NCBI RefSeq assembly: GCF_003290125.1
Contig: NZ_QMKH01000003.1
Location: 349,673-413,672, forward strand
Source: Microvirga flavescens
Lineage (GTDB): Bacteria > Pseudomonadota > Alphaproteobacteria > Rhizobiales > Beijerinckiaceae
Length of the DNA stretch: 64,000 nt
Direction of reading: 5' to 3'
Shown: positions 47,069 through 55,657 of the stretch, one piece after another
How the letters are laid out: every line of letters starts with the position of its first letter
Position numbering within the stretch: the stretch's first letter is position 1
Translations under genes and position numbers: made by a program
The notes under the pieces: model-generated
What the model was told of the DNA's origin: nothing
The model's input: only the letters and a program-made list of their open reading frames with translations
The model's database searches: none

Positions 47069-49291
47069 TCAGATGACGATAAAGTCGAGATGGCTCATCG
47101 TCTTGAGGTTTTTCGACAGGGTCGCGAACTCGATGGCAGCGCCCTTGCCGGAGCCGTCAGCATCGTAAAGCAACTTGCCGGTTTTGGGATTGTAGATGAT
47201 GCGATCATCCCTGTCGTGCGCCTTCGAGCCGATCCAGAACGCGCTCTCCGACAACACGCCCTTGCCCCCGATCTTGCTGAAGATCTTTTTCGACAGATGG
47301 ATCGTGTCGTCCTTTACGCTGAAGTCCCTGATGAGATCGACGTTGGCCTTTGTCTTGTCGACCTTCGTGTCGAACACGAAGATGTCCTTGCCCTTGCCGC
47401 CGGTCAGCGTGTCCTTGCCGAGTTTGCCGTAGAGCTTGTCGTTTCCGCGCCCCCCGACGATCACATCGTCTCCGCTCGAGCCGGTCACGACTTCCTTGTC
47501 GACGTTCTGCACCGTGATCGTGAAAGTGTTCTCGATATAGGCTCCACCCGGGTCCTGAACCCGGATGGTGATCTGGTGAGACTTCACCTGCTCGAAGTCG
47601 AGCTTGCACCCTTCGGCGACGACAAGCTCCCGCCCTTTGATCGCGAAGATATCGCTGCCGCCAACGATGCTGTAGCTCAGCGGGTCCCCATCGGGGTCCG
47701 AAGCCGTAATATGACCAATCACGGTTCCGTTTTTCACCGCCTCCTTCACTACAGTTGGAGAAAGACCAAGAGCGGTAGGCGCATTGTTGGGAGAGCCGTC
47801 AACGACGATCTCGACGCTCGTCGTTCGCCACCCGTCATCCTGCAATTGAATGGAAACATTGCGGGTACCCGTGACGCTGTCGCCCGACTTGGTGTAAGTC
47901 AGTGCACGGACAACTTGCTGGACCTTGTCGGATGTCGCGAGCCCGTCGCTGAATTGTATTTCAAAGTCATCGGAACTGGACGAACTTGACACGATCACGC
48001 CGATGCTCATGCCATCAACCAGAACGTCGCTGCCATATTCCAGTCCACGGGAGAGCTTCACCCCGCCGCTTGTGTCGATGCCAAAACTCTCATCGGCCTG
48101 CTTATCGGCGAGTATGACACGCAGCCCTCTGAAAAACGCGCCGTCATCGCTGATGAGCGCATCCTGCCCCCTGTCGAGATGGACCGGCCTGCTCCCCAAG
48201 CGGCTGACATATCCTCCAAGATTCCGGACTTGAGGCGCAAGATTTTCATCAGGCGGATTTGAACCAACTTGAATGACATCGATACCGTTGCGATGAATCG
48301 TGGCGATCTCCTCAGCGGTGAGCGTGGCACCGCCCGTGAGCACCAGCGTGTCATACGCCGTCTTCTTGCCGTCGACCTTCAGCGCGAGCGACTTGTCTTT
48401 CAATATGATGGTAGCGCCGTCGTTTTGGAGAACGATGTTTCTGAAACCTGAAACGAGTATGTTTTGAAGATCGATATTCGTTTCCGTTATATTGAGGAAG
48501 TCCGTGTCCGTCGCCTGCCCGCCATAAATCATCTGGACGTCAGCCAATTGGGAGGCACGAATTTTGAGAGTATCGACACCGATGGAGCCGCGAATGCTTT
48601 CAATTCCGGAAAACTTGGCGAACTCCGTGAAGTCGAAGATGCCGCCCTCCGCGAGGAGGATCGTGTCGGCGTCGCCCCCACCTCCGTCGATCCTGTCCCC
48701 GTTGGTAGTAGTGTTCCAACGCGCGACAAAAACATCGTTCCCTGCCGTCCCGGTCAGGTCGTCGAGACCCTCCGTGAGAACTAACGAGCCTTCAGGAGAA
48801 ACGCTCACCTCAACGTAAGCATCGATCCAACCGGTATCCGTTTCCAAGCCAATCATCACCGTGGCTAGGTCAGCGGGGTCTTCTCCTGCTTCAGTATTGA
48901 GATAGGTAAAAGACCTGAGAAGCACTTGAACCCGTTCGGATGTTGCTCTCTCGTTAAAGGAGAATCCCAGGTAGCCGGCACTCCCAATGGACACTTCACC
49001 AATGTCATATCCATCGACCGAAATGCGGCTTCCTCCGTTGAGGCCGTCAGAAAGTTCGATCCCGCTTCCTGTCAAAAGTCCGAGGCTATCGCCTGAAACG
49101 TTCGAATACAAAAGCACAAAGAGGCTTACAAGAGGTGCATCGCCGCTGAGCACGGCATCTCCTCCGGCATCAATACGGGTTTCCGTGCCGCGGAATGCGT
49201 AGACATGATCTCCGTCGAGTCCCCTGAGCGTGGGGGTCGCGGCGAGCGACGTGTTCAATGACGGGAAATACCTCTGCGCAGCCACAATCAT
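47069..49291 (-). CDS. Secreted RTX/cadherin-domain calcium-binding protein
   Basis: The 740-residue protein has no signal peptide and is acidic. Two homologous 130-residue domains lie at about 35-165 and 370-500; both contain ...LSxGLxxGSxxxVDGxxIG... and a FxYLN/ALTYxxSG region. Between them is a segment with GTAGNDVFVARWN and FAKFSGIESIRG. A cadherin-like domain (about 505-610, ASDPDGDPLSYSIVGG) precedes RTX nonapeptides GSSGDDVIVGGRGNDKL and GGKGKDIFVF. The C-terminus with VDLIRDFSVKDDTIHLS is a type I secretion target. ATG 49291 is the first ATG; TTG 49300 is possible. No type I transporter is in the window. Confidence 0.88.
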   Translation of the reverse strand: MIVAAQRYFPSLNTSLAATPTLRGLDGDHVYAFRGTETRIDAGGDAVLSGDAPLVSLFVLLYSNVSGDSLGLLTGSGIELSDGLNGGSRISVDGYDIGEVSIGSAGYLGFSFNERATSERVQVLLRSFTYLNTEAGEDPADLATVMIGLETDTGWIDAYVEVSVSPEGSLVLTEGLDDLTGTAGNDVFVARWNTTTNGDRIDGGGGDADTILLAEGGIFDFTEFAKFSGIESIRGSIGVDTLKIRASQLADVQMIYGGQATDTDFLNITETNIDLQNILVSGFRNIVLQNDGATIILKDKSLALKVDGKKTAYDTLVLTGGATLTAEEIATIHRNGIDVIQVGSNPPDENLAPQVRNLGGYVSRLGSRPVHLDRGQDALISDDGAFFRGLRVILADKQADESFGIDTSGGVKLSRGLEYGSDVLVDGMSIGVIVSSSSSSDDFEIQFSDGLATSDKVQQVVRALTYTKSGDSVTGTRNVSIQLQDDGWRTTSVEIVVDGSPNNAPTALGLSPTVVKEAVKNGTVIGHITASDPDGDPLSYSIVGGSDIFAIKGRELVVAEGCKLDFEQVKSHQITIRVQDPGGAYIENTFTITVQNVDKEVVTGSSGDDVIVGGRGNDKLYGKLGKDTLTGGKGKDIFVFDTKVDKTKANVDLIRDFSVKDDTIHLSKKIFSKIGGKGVLSESAFWIGSKAHDRDDRIIYNPKTGKLLYDADGSGKGAAIEFATLSKNLKTMSHLDFIVI

Positions 49292-49353
49292 GTCCTCCAA
49301 GACCTATATGCGACGAACAATCCGAAATACGCTTGTACTTAACGTATTGATAT

Positions 49354-49381
49354 AATATATCGTACCACTTTCATTCGTCAA
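49354..49381 (-). promoter_or_regulatory. Candidate promoter of the RTX/cadherin gene
   Basis: On the minus strand TTGACG (49381-49376) and TATATT (49359-49354) are 16 bp apart, in an AT-rich stretch unlike the rest of the window. The overlapping GATATAATATATC is nearly palindromic. Confidence 0.5.
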
Positions 49382-49504
49382 CCTTGACTAGAAAAGCGCA
49401 TGCGAATGTCGCAAAGGAGCGATATAGAGGGTTAGGGTGCCCGCAGATAACAAGCGCTTGGGCTCATTTCAGCCTCTCATTTCTCAGAAAGGACTTTTTC
49501 TTCC

Positions 49505-49795
49505 ATGAAATACTTTGCTCTCGTTGCAGCACTTGCCACCCTCGCCGGCCCTGCCCTTGCGCAGGAAAAAACCGACAACAAGCCGCTCACGCTCAGCGTG
49601 CGCCCCTCGGGCTATAGCGAGCTTTCCGACGATCCTCGCACGCGACAGGAAAGGCTGATGAAGCAGATGGAAGAGAACGATTTCAAGTTCCGTTCGATCT
49701 GCATGCAATGCGGAGACAAGTGGAAGCACAACACCTATGCTCCGTTCGACCCGCAGAGCGTTCTCAATGCCCGCAAGCGGGCGAGCGCCGAATAG
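49505..49795 (+). CDS. Small secreted protein with CxxC motif
   Basis: The 96-residue product has a signal peptide (MKYFALVAALATLAGPALAQ, cleaved after residue 20). The mature part of about 76 residues is charged and ends RSICMQCGDKWKHNTYAPFDP, with a single C-x2-C that could bind metal or heme, or be redox active. I do not recognise a family. The start follows AGAAAGGAC. It stands alone upstream of the guanidine riboswitch. Confidence 0.8.
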   Translation: MKYFALVAALATLAGPALAQEKTDNKPLTLSVRPSGYSELSDDPRTRQERLMKQMEENDFKFRSICMQCGDKWKHNTYAPFDPQSVLNARKRASAE

Positions 49796-49857
49796 CAAGA
49801 GCCACCTTTCTCAAGCCCGATACCCAACGTATATTGCAGGCATCGCGACAACACGCG

Positions 49858-49912
49858 ACAGCGGGGACGACCCCGCCTTTCAGGAAAAAGCGGGAGGGAC
49901 GGCCCTGCCCAT
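49858..49912 (+). ncRNA. Guanidine-II (mini-ykkC) riboswitch
   Basis: Two small hairpins each carry the ACGR tetraloop that defines the class. Hairpin 1 is GCGGGG-ACGA-CCCCGC (49861-49876). Hairpin 2 is AGGG-ACGG-CCCT (49895-49906), extended by further G-C pairs with one mismatch. They are 14 bases apart at their bases. The RBS GGAGA follows, and the sugE-like guanidinium exporter starts at 49927, the gene most often controlled by this motif. Confidence 0.85.
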
Positions 49913-49926
49913 GATGGAGATCGTTC

Positions 49927-50241
49927 ATGGCGTGGACCTACCTTTTCTTTGCCGGTTTGTTTGAAATCGGCTGGGCTATCGGTCTCAAATATACCGAAGG
50001 CTTCTCACGCCTCGTCCCATCCGTTCTCACCGTGATCTGCATGGCGGCGAGCGTCTTCCTGCTCGCCCTTGCGCTGAAGACGCTGCCGGTCGGTACGGGT
50101 TATGCAGTGTGGACCGGCATCGGCACGATTGGCACAGCCATTCTCGGCATCGTGCTGTTCGGCGAGCCCGCGACAGTGGCGCGCCTTGCCTGCGTCGGAC
50201 TGATCGTTGCCGGCATTCTCGGATTGAAGATGGCGGCCTGA
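49927..50241 (+). CDS. gdx: SMR-family guanidinium exporter (SugE/Gdx type)
   Basis: The 104-residue protein has four membrane helices with the essential Glu in the first ([17 protein letters not shown]). The middle [20 protein letters not shown] is typical of the SugE/Gdx branch rather than EmrE/QacE. Members export guanidinium by proton exchange. The mini-ykkC riboswitch directly upstream supports this. Short gene, single cistron; the gshA gene is convergent 29 bp away. Confidence 0.93.
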   Translation: MAWTYLFFAGLFEIGWAIGLKYTEGFSRLVPSVLTVICMAASVFLLALALKTLPVGTGYAVWTGIGTIGTAILGIVLFGEPATVARLACVGLIVAGILGLKMAA

Positions 50242-50270
50242 GGCGGACCGCCACGGCTCTCACATCGAAT

Positions 50271-51641
50271 TTAATAAACGCACTCGCGGAACGCTGGAAG
50301 AACCGAGCCTTTCCACTCGCCGTGGAAGCGTTCAAGCAGGCGCTCCGCCGATGTGCGGCCGGAGGAAACGATCTCGTCGAGATATGCGAGATGATGCGTT
50401 TCATCGTGTCCGGATGCATCGATGAAGGCGCGGCTTTTCAAGCCCGCCTTCGCAATCGCCAAAGCATCGCGCGCAACGTCGCGCACGCTGCGCCCGGCGA
50501 TAGTGGCGCCGAGAGCGAGCTTCGGCACATCGCGACGCACCTGCTCGCGCTCTTCTGCGGTCCAGCCCTTCACGAGATCCCACGCCGCATCGAGCGCAGC
50601 GCGATCATAGAGAAGGCCGACCCAGAAGGCGGACAAGGCCACAACGTGCGTCGGACCGCCCACATCCGCACCGCGCATTTCGAGATAGCGCTTCAGGCGC
50701 ACCTCCGGAAACAGCGTCGAGGCATGGTTCGCCCAGTCCGACTGCGTCGCGCGCTCACCAGGAAGCTGCGCGAGCTTTCCGGCGAGAAGATCGCGGAAGG
50801 AGGCTCCGGCCACATCGTGATAAGTGTCGCCGCGCTTCACGAAATACATCGGCACGTTCAACGCCCAATCCACATAGGCCTCGTAGCCGAAGCCCTCGTC
50901 GAAGGCGAAGGCCATCATGCCGGTGCGGTGCGGGTCCGTATCGCGCCAGATTTCGGAGCGCATGGAGAGAAAGCCGTTGGGCTTTCCGTCGGTGAAAGGC
51001 GAGTTGGCAAACAGCGCCGTCGCGATGGGCTGCAGCGCCAGCGACACGCGCATCTTCTTCACCATGTCGGCTTCGGACTCGAAGTCGAGATTCACCTGCA
51101 CGGTTGACGTGCGGTACATCATGTCGAGCCCGAGCTTGCCGACCTTCGGCATGTAGTTCGTCATGATGCGATAGCGCGCCTTCGGCATCACGGGTGTTTC
51201 GGCGCGCGTCCACAGCGGGCTCATGCCGAGCGTGAGGAAACCGATGCCGAGTTCGTCACCGACCTGCTTTGCAAGAGCCAGATGCTCATCCAGCTCGCGG
51301 GCGGTTTCATGAATGGTCCGCAACGGCGCGCCGGATAATTCGTATTGCCCGCCGGGCTCGAGCGAAATCGCCCCGCCAGCCTTCTCGTCCACGAGGCCGA
51401 TGGGGTTGCCGTTCTCGATGATAGGCTCCCACCCGCTTGCACGCTGCATGCCATCCAGGAGGGCGCGAATGCCGGTCTTGCCATCGTAAGGCACCGGAGA
51501 AGCGTCCGCCGTATGGAAAGGAACCTTCTCGTGCTCAGTGCCGAGGCGCCACGCGTCACGGGGTTTCTCCCCGGCGGCGATCCATTCGATCAGCTCAGAT
51601 CGTGCGCCAATGGGAGTCGCATCCGAAACGTCACGCGCCAT
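50271..51641 (-). CDS. gshA: Glutamate-cysteine ligase (alphaproteobacterial/plant-type)
   Basis: GshA makes gamma-glutamylcysteine, the first step of glutathione synthesis. The 456-residue protein has AWRLGTEHEKVPFHT near the start, and IGLVDEKAGGAISLEPGGQYELSG in pieces (EKAGGAISLEPGGQYELS). Other segments are MMYRTSTVQVNLDFESEADM and FAFDEGFGYEAYVDWAL. Length fits the plant-type class. ATG 51641 is chosen, with GAGG eight bases upstream; ATG 51653 is an in-frame alternative. Its neighbour is a second GCS2-type ligase on the same strand. Confidence 0.95.
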   Translation of the reverse strand: MARDVSDATPIGARSELIEWIAAGEKPRDAWRLGTEHEKVPFHTADASPVPYDGKTGIRALLDGMQRASGWEPIIENGNPIGLVDEKAGGAISLEPGGQYELSGAPLRTIHETARELDEHLALAKQVGDELGIGFLTLGMSPLWTRAETPVMPKARYRIMTNYMPKVGKLGLDMMYRTSTVQVNLDFESEADMVKKMRVSLALQPIATALFANSPFTDGKPNGFLSMRSEIWRDTDPHRTGMMAFAFDEGFGYEAYVDWALNVPMYFVKRGDTYHDVAGASFRDLLAGKLAQLPGERATQSDWANHASTLFPEVRLKRYLEMRGADVGGPTHVVALSAFWVGLLYDRAALDAAWDLVKGWTAEEREQVRRDVPKLALGATIAGRSVRDVARDALAIAKAGLKSRAFIDASGHDETHHLAYLDEIVSSGRTSAERLLERFHGEWKGSVLPAFRECVY

Positions 51642-51785
51642 GAAATGCCTCATAGGAAAGGCGCGGGCTCGATCCCCGCGCCTGATGGTCGGTCGCGTGT
51701 AAATAGGCGTCCTGTGGCCAAGCTGCAATGAGCCCGGCACAATCCTCTCCCGCGTGAGGTGAGGATTGCTTTCTGGCTTTAGACG

Positions 51786-51814
51786 CTGATCGTGTTTTTT
51801 CGGGACACGATCAG
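51786..51814. repeat. Dispersed hairpin, family C, copy 2
   Basis: CTGATCGTGT (51786-51795) pairs with ACACGATCAG (51805-51814) around TTTTTCGGG. Preceded by CTTTAGACG like copy 1's CTTAGAGT. It overlaps the last bases of the YbdK-type gene, including its stop codon. Confidence 0.8.
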
Positions 51815-52950
51815 TGCCGGACCACCGGCTCCCCGATCGTTTCCGCCGATAGCCAATCGACCACACCCGCCAGGGCATCACGATTCGACAGCCCGCGCCC
51901 CGAGGCTTCGGTGAAGAGCGTGAGCTGCTGGTCGGCGCTGGTGCCCCGGGCCACGATCCAGCGCGCCAGATCGAGCTCCCGCTCGCAGCCGAGCGCCTGT
52001 GCGTCTTCGGCGACGAGGGCGAGAACCTCGTCCAGCACCTGCCGCACCGGCTTCGCGCTGCGGCTTGCCTCGTCCACGAAACTGCCATGGATGCCATAGC
52101 GCTGTGCGCGCCAACCGTTCTCGTCGTTGATCGCCCGCGAAGCGCCGGTCTGGCCCGCGTTGAGCTTCGGGTCGCGGGACAGGTGGCGCACAAGGCAGCG
52201 GAACAACGCGGCAATGGCAATGGTGTCATCGACGCGCGTGCAGCTGTCGGCGACCCGCAACTCCAGCGTCGGATGCCTCAGCGAGGGGCGGATGACCCAC
52301 CACACATAGCTCGAATTCTCGATGGCCCGCGCCTCGACCAGCGTATCGATATAGCGCTGGTAGTCGGCAGTATCCTGAAAGAGGTCGGGAAACCCCGTGC
52401 GCGGCAGCTCCCGATAGGCCGCGAGGCGATAACCGAGAAGGCCTGTGCGCTGCGCCTGCCAAAACGGGGAGGAGGTGGAAAGCGCCAGGAACAGCGGCAG
52501 GTAGGGCTGCATGCGGTTCATGATGTCGACCCGCGCCGCCAGCTCCGGCACCTCCACATGGACATGCATGCCGCACACCACCGTGCGGTTGCCGACCATC
52601 TGCAGGTCGTGCATCACCTTGCCGTAGCGCGGCTGCGCGTTCGGGCGCACCCGGCTCCAGACGGCAAGGGGGTGCGTGCCGGCGGCGATGATCGAAAAAT
52701 CGAACTCACCGGCTATCGCCCCGACGGAACGGCGCAGACCCTCGAGGGAGGCCCTGGCCTGTGCGAAATCCTCGCTCGGCAGGGTTGCGACCTCGATTTG
52801 AGGCTCAAGCATTTCGGTCTGAACCTGATCGGAAAGATTTTCCCGGCAGGCCGCGAAGAACTCCTTCATTCTCCCGCGTGCGACGTCGCGTTTGGCGACG
52901 TCGTTCACGAAGTACTCTTCCTCGATACCGAATCGGAATTCCCCTGTCAT
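51811..52950 (-). CDS. YbdK-type carboxylate-amine ligase (GCS2 family)
   Basis: The 379-residue protein has FRFGIEEEYFVND at its start, EPQIEVATLPSEDFAQAR, GMHVHVEVPELAARVDIMNR and PTLELRVADSCTRVDDTIAIAAL. These are the family marks of YbdK-like glutamate-cysteine ligase 2 proteins, of weak or unknown activity. It is not required for glutathione if GshA is present. ATG 52950. It lies 169 bp upstream of gshA on the same strand; a second, unrelated palindrome separates them. Confidence 0.9.
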   Translation of the reverse strand: MTGEFRFGIEEEYFVNDVAKRDVARGRMKEFFAACRENLSDQVQTEMLEPQIEVATLPSEDFAQARASLEGLRRSVGAIAGEFDFSIIAAGTHPLAVWSRVRPNAQPRYGKVMHDLQMVGNRTVVCGMHVHVEVPELAARVDIMNRMQPYLPLFLALSTSSPFWQAQRTGLLGYRLAAYRELPRTGFPDLFQDTADYQRYIDTLVEARAIENSSYVWWVIRPSLRHPTLELRVADSCTRVDDTIAIAALFRCLVRHLSRDPKLNAGQTGASRAINDENGWRAQRYGIHGSFVDEASRSAKPVRQVLDEVLALVAEDAQALGCERELDLARWIVARGTSADQQLTLFTEASGRGLSNRDALAGVVDWLSAETIGEPVVRH

Positions 52951-53121
52951 ACCGACTCTCCTCTCGATTTTGTTTCGCTCTACGCTGGCGAGTGGGATTG
53001 ATTACTCGAAAGCCCTCCCAACCTGCGGCTCATTGAGGCAGGATTGGGGCGCTTGCGCCTCGAACGGCTAAGCTTCTGAAGTTGCTGATTTATCGGTGGA
53101 GGTTGTCGGCGTCAGGCCGAC

Positions 53122-53868
53122 TCACCGCCAGTCCCCCAGAGTCGCCTGGACGATGGCCAGCGCGGCCACAGCCGCGGTGTCGGCGCGCAGAATGCGGGGT
53201 CCGAGCGAGATGCGGACACATCGTTGGCGTGTGGAGACAATCGCCCTCTCCTGATCGGTGAAGCCCCCTTCGGGACCCACGACAACGGCAAGCCCCTCGC
53301 CCCGGTTCCCCGCGGCCGCGAGTGCCTCGGCAGGATTCGCGATAGCGGCGTCCTCGTCGCAGAAGATAACGAGGCGGCCAGGCTCCAGCGCATCGAGCGC
53401 CTTGGCGAAGCTCTCCTCTTCCCGAATGTCGGGAATGGAGAGAATTCCGCATTGCTCGGCGGCCTCGATGGCGTTGGCGCGCATGCGGTCGAGATTGACG
53501 CGCGTGCTCTGCGTGCGCTGGGTCAGCACCGGCTGCAGCACGCCCGCCCCCATCTCGACGGCCTTCTGCACCATGTAGTCGAGCCGGGCGTGCTTGAGCG
53601 GCGCGAAGAGATAGGTCAGGTCCGGCCGGGGCGTCTGCTCGCGGGTTCGCTCGACGCAGACCAGATCGGCCGCCTTGCGCCCCTCGACCGCGACGCTGGT
53701 GAGCCATTCACCGTCGCGCCCGTTGAAGACGAGCACACGGTCATCCGAGCGCAGGCGCAGCACGTTGAGGAGGTAGTTCGCCTGCGCACGGTCGAGCTCG
53801 ACCCGCGCGCCCGCTTGCAGCGGAGCTTCGACGAACAGGCGGGGAGCGTTGAAATCGTATGCGGCCAT
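53122..53868 (-). CDS. rsmE: 16S rRNA (uracil-1498-N3)-methyltransferase
   Basis: RsmE methylates U1498 in 16S rRNA. The 248-residue protein has an N-terminal PUA-like domain with ARVELDRAQANYLLNVLRLR, and a SPOUT knot domain with LAVVVGPEGGFTDQERAIV and ISLGPRILRADTAAVAALAI. Length is as expected for the family. ATG 53868. Divergent from the secreted protein and ubiA; the gap contains no strong terminator. Confidence 0.95.
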   Translation of the reverse strand: MAAYDFNAPRLFVEAPLQAGARVELDRAQANYLLNVLRLRSDDRVLVFNGRDGEWLTSVAVEGRKAADLVCVERTREQTPRPDLTYLFAPLKHARLDYMVQKAVEMGAGVLQPVLTQRTQSTRVNLDRMRANAIEAAEQCGILSIPDIREEESFAKALDALEPGRLVIFCDEDAAIANPAEALAAAGNRGEGLAVVVGPEGGFTDQERAIVSTRQRCVRISLGPRILRADTAAVAALAIVQATLGDWR

Positions 53869-54094
53869 GAATGTGCCCGGAGCTTGTGCCCCGGCTTATC
53901 GCAAGCGCCGCGCAAGCGCTATCCCGCCTTACAAAGGACATGGGGATCGTCTAGCCGCGTGCTCTGACACACTTTTGAACGACAAACTGAAGCCTGCAGC
54001 GGGCGTGAGGCCTTTCACCCCTTGGCCTTTAAGGGCGTAACCTGCTAACAGGGTGCCTCGCGCGATGCGTCGCGCTTCGTGAAGGACTTTGCCG

Positions 54095-54559
54095 ATGCCG
54101 TATGCCCGTTCGCTCCTTGCCGCAGCTTTTGCCGCCGCTGGCGCTTTCGCCTCGGCCCCCGCCCTTGCGCAGGCGTCTTCCTGCCAGGATGCACAGAAGT
54201 TCCTCGGCGAACGCCAGGGCATCATTCAGCAGATCAACAAGCTCGGCGGCGAGGGAAAGAAAAAGCAGGTCGATCCGCGAGATGCCTGCGCAGTCTTCAC
54301 CAAGCTCGTCGCCAACGGCAACGCCGGCACGAAGTGGATCGAGTCCAACAAGGATTGGTGCCAGATCCCTGACCAGTTCGCGGAAAGCTTCAAGCGCGAC
54401 CACGGCCAGGCGGTCGAGATGCGCGGCAAGGCCTGCCAGGCTGCCGCCAAAATGGCTGAGATGGAAAAGCAGGCCAAGGCCGCGCAGAAAAGCGGCGCAG
54501 GCCGCCTCGGCGGTGGCGGCCTGACTGGCGAATACAAGATGCCGCAGGGCGCGCTCTAA
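54095..54559 (+). CDS. Small secreted protein, cysteine-containing
   Basis: The 154-residue product has a signal peptide (MPYARSLLAAAFAAAGAFA, cleaved near ALAQA). The mature part of about 125 residues has four cysteines (SSCQDA, DACAVF, DWCQIP, GKACQAA) and is rich in Lys, Gln and Ala, and ends Gly/Met-rich. I do not recognise a domain, but the cysteine pattern suggests two disulfide bonds. GAAGGA precedes ATG 54095; TTG 54089 is an alternative. It is followed by ubiA after 9 bp, likely one operon. Confidence 0.8.
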   Translation: MPYARSLLAAAFAAAGAFASAPALAQASSCQDAQKFLGERQGIIQQINKLGGEGKKKQVDPRDACAVFTKLVANGNAGTKWIESNKDWCQIPDQFAESFKRDHGQAVEMRGKACQAAAKMAEMEKQAKAAQKSGAGRLGGGGLTGEYKMPQGAL

Positions 54560-54568
54560 GGAGCGCCC

Positions 54569-55510
54569 GTGGTGACGGAGCCCGGCTCAGCCCTGCCCGA
54601 CGCGGTGCGCGGCCATTGGGCCGACCGCCTCGCTCCGGCTTCCCTTCGTCCCTATTTGCGCCTTGCGCGCCTCGAGCGGCCCATCGGCTGGTGGCTCCTT
54701 CTTCTCCCCTGCTGGTGGTCGGCGGCACTTGCTGCAATCGCCGGTGGGCAGGCATGGCCGAACGTCTATCACTGCGCACTGTTCCTCATCGGCTCCATCG
54801 CCATGCGCGGGGCCGGATCGACCTATAACGACATCGTCGACCGCGATCTCGATGCCCGCGTGGAGCGTACGCGAGACCGGCCCCTGCCGTCCGGACAGGT
54901 GAGCACGAAGAGCGCGACGATCTTCCTTGCCCTGCAATGCCTGATCGGCCTTGCCGTTCTTCTGCAACTCAACGGCTTCGCCATCGTCCTGGGTTTCGCC
55001 TCGCTTGGCGTCGTCGCGCTCTATCCGTTCATGAAGCGCTTTTTCTGGATGCCGCAGATCGTGCTCGGCTTCGCGTTTTCGTGGGGCGCGCTGATGGGGT
55101 GGGCGGCAGCCTTCGGGTCGCTGAGCACCGCGCCGCTTCTGCTCTATGCCGGCACCATCGCCTGGGTCGTCGGCTACGACACGATCTACGCTCTGCAGGA
55201 CATCGAGGATGACGAGATCGCCGGCATCAAATCCTCCGCGCGCTTCTTTGGCGAAAAGGTCAAGCTCGGCATCAGTACCTGCTACCTGTTCGCGGTGGCG
55301 ATGATCGGCCTCTCCCTCGTCCTCGCCGGTGTCGGCCCCTTGGGCCTTATGGGCCTTCTCCTCTTTGCCACGCATCTCGCCTGGCAGGTCGCCAAAGCCG
55401 ACCGTCATGACGGCGTTGGAGCGCTGCGTCTTTTCCGCTCGAACCGCGATGCGGGCCTCATCCTGTTCGCGGGGCTGGTGCTCGACGCGCTCGCGAAAGC
55501 CGCCGCGTGA
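54569..55510 (+). CDS. ubiA: 4-hydroxybenzoate polyprenyltransferase
   Basis: UbiA attaches the isoprenoid tail to 4-hydroxybenzoate in ubiquinone synthesis. The 313-residue protein has about eight membrane helices. It contains the first Asp motif SAMRGAGSTYNDIVDRDLDAR (in the form GAGSTYNDIVDRDLDARV) and the second GYDTIYALQDIEDDEIAGIK. Start GTG 54569 (or 54572) follows AAGGAG. It lies downstream of the secreted protein and upstream of a 147-bp gap before cysQ. Confidence 0.94.
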   Translation: MVTEPGSALPDAVRGHWADRLAPASLRPYLRLARLERPIGWWLLLLPCWWSAALAAIAGGQAWPNVYHCALFLIGSIAMRGAGSTYNDIVDRDLDARVERTRDRPLPSGQVSTKSATIFLALQCLIGLAVLLQLNGFAIVLGFASLGVVALYPFMKRFFWMPQIVLGFAFSWGALMGWAAAFGSLSTAPLLLYAGTIAWVVGYDTIYALQDIEDDEIAGIKSSARFFGEKVKLGISTCYLFAVAMIGLSLVLAGVGPLGLMGLLLFATHLAWQVAKADRHDGVGALRLFRSNRDAGLILFAGLVLDALAKAAA

Positions 55511-55657
55511 AGCCCCCGATGGGCGTGCAGGCAATGGACTTGCGCGCCGATAGCCGCACGGTCTCGCGAAAAGAAGGCACAATGCCCAATTTAAAGGCCT
55601 GCATCCTCACCGCCGATCTGGTACGAGAGCGGTGCAGTTTTTGATGTTCTCACGCTG

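Noticed and set aside
51642..52229. N-terminal extension of gshA into the YbdK-type gene
   Set aside because: The extra residues are low-complexity antisense-like sequence and the family start fits ATG 51641.
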